Positions 5,103 to 5,353 of a stretch of DNA of 5,353 nucleotides are shown in pieces. The notes under the pieces are model-generated. The model was not told the origin of the DNA and made no database searches. It saw only the letters and a program-made list of their open reading frames with translations. Positions within the stretch are counted from its first letter, which is position 1; every line of letters starts with the position of its first letter. This DNA is from Treponema sp. (GTDB lineage Bacteria > Spirochaetota > Spirochaetia > Treponematales > Breznakiellaceae). A program made the translations under genes and the position numbers. The stretch spans positions 1-5,353 of the forward strand of contig JAITEW010000265.1 in assembly GCA_031281855.1 (NCBI GenBank), in the 5' to 3' direction.

Positions 5103-5353
5103 CTTCCTTCCGGTCCTGGAGGGCCGCCATACGGGCGTAGATACCGCCTTTGGCGATGAGCTCTTCGTGGGTACCCTGTTCGGCAATCCTGCCTTTTTCA
5201 AGGACGATGATCTGGTCCGCCTGCCTTACGGTGGAAAGCCTGTGGGCTATAACGATGATGGTCCTGGGTCCGGAAAGGGTGTCTATTGCCCGCTGTATTT
5301 CGCTTTCAGTCTCGGTGTCCACCGAGCTTGTGGCCTCGTCCAGCGCCAGGATA
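5089..5353 (-). CDS. C-terminal end of a second ABC exporter ATPase domain (partial)
   Basis: The - strand frame is open from the right edge to TAG at 5089-5091, giving the last 87 complete codons of an ABC ATPase domain; the start lies beyond the window. The visible part begins at Walker B (ILALDEATSSVD) with the catalytic glutamate present. It continues to the H-loop histidine in IVIAHRLSTVRQAD and ends with the usual IAEQGTHEELIAKGGIYARM and a short charged tail. This C-terminus closely resembles that of the neighbouring ABC exporter, so the full gene is most likely another fused membrane-ATPase half-transporter. The stretch is too short to show whether the membrane domain is present. The ATG corresponding to MDTETE is internal, not the true start. 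It is convergent with the upstream exporter, 49 bp apart. Confidence 0.9.
   Translation of the reverse strand, partial: ILALDEATSSVDTETESEIQRAIDTLSGPRTIIVIAHRLSTVRQADQIIVLEKGRIAEQGTHEELIAKGGIYARMAALQDRKEEPAA

Overview
The window looks like a chromosomal segment of an anaerobic or microaerophilic bacterium. GC content looks moderate, and there are no transposase genes, phage genes, tRNAs, rRNAs or CRISPR arrays. Rubrerythrin, a cysteine-rich CXXC-type MnmA and a small flavodoxin fit a strict anaerobe. My impression of the protein sequences and the palindrome-rich intergenic DNA is a spirochete, perhaps a Treponema-like gut species. A clostridial relative cannot be excluded by eye, so treat the taxonomy as a weak inference.

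Layout. Positions 1-245 hold no gene but a dense run of seven hairpin-forming inverted repeats. Three of them are followed by T-tracts on the + strand, so they probably terminate transcription from a gene off the left edge. A promoter-like region follows (about 270-330). Next comes a tight + strand cluster: rubrerythrin (347-889), an HD-domain protein (890-1486, whose ATG directly follows the rubrerythrin stop) and the tRNA 2-thiouridylase MnmA (1495-2604). A 113-bp convergent gap (2605-2717) contains an 11-bp inverted repeat and two G-runs but no clear terminator. On the - strand lies a flavodoxin-like protein (2718-3200). It is divergent from a + strand ABC exporter half-transporter (3261-5039). 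The 60-bp shared promoter region contains a perfect 17-bp tandem duplication. After a 49-bp gap the C-terminal part of a second ABC exporter begins on the - strand (5089-5353) and runs off the right edge.

How the genes fit together. Rubrerythrin (peroxide reduction) and MnmA (thiolation of tRNA U34, possibly Fe-S dependent in this CXXC type) share a transcription unit with an uncharacterised HD protein. A link between oxidative stress and tRNA thiolation is possible but inferred. The flavodoxin and the ABC exporter share a compact, duplicated control region. The two ABC exporters face each other, so they are not in one operon.

I found no clear evidence of a previously undescribed system. The most unusual parts are the non-coding ones: the hairpin array at 1-245 and the 17-bp tandem duplication between the divergent genes.
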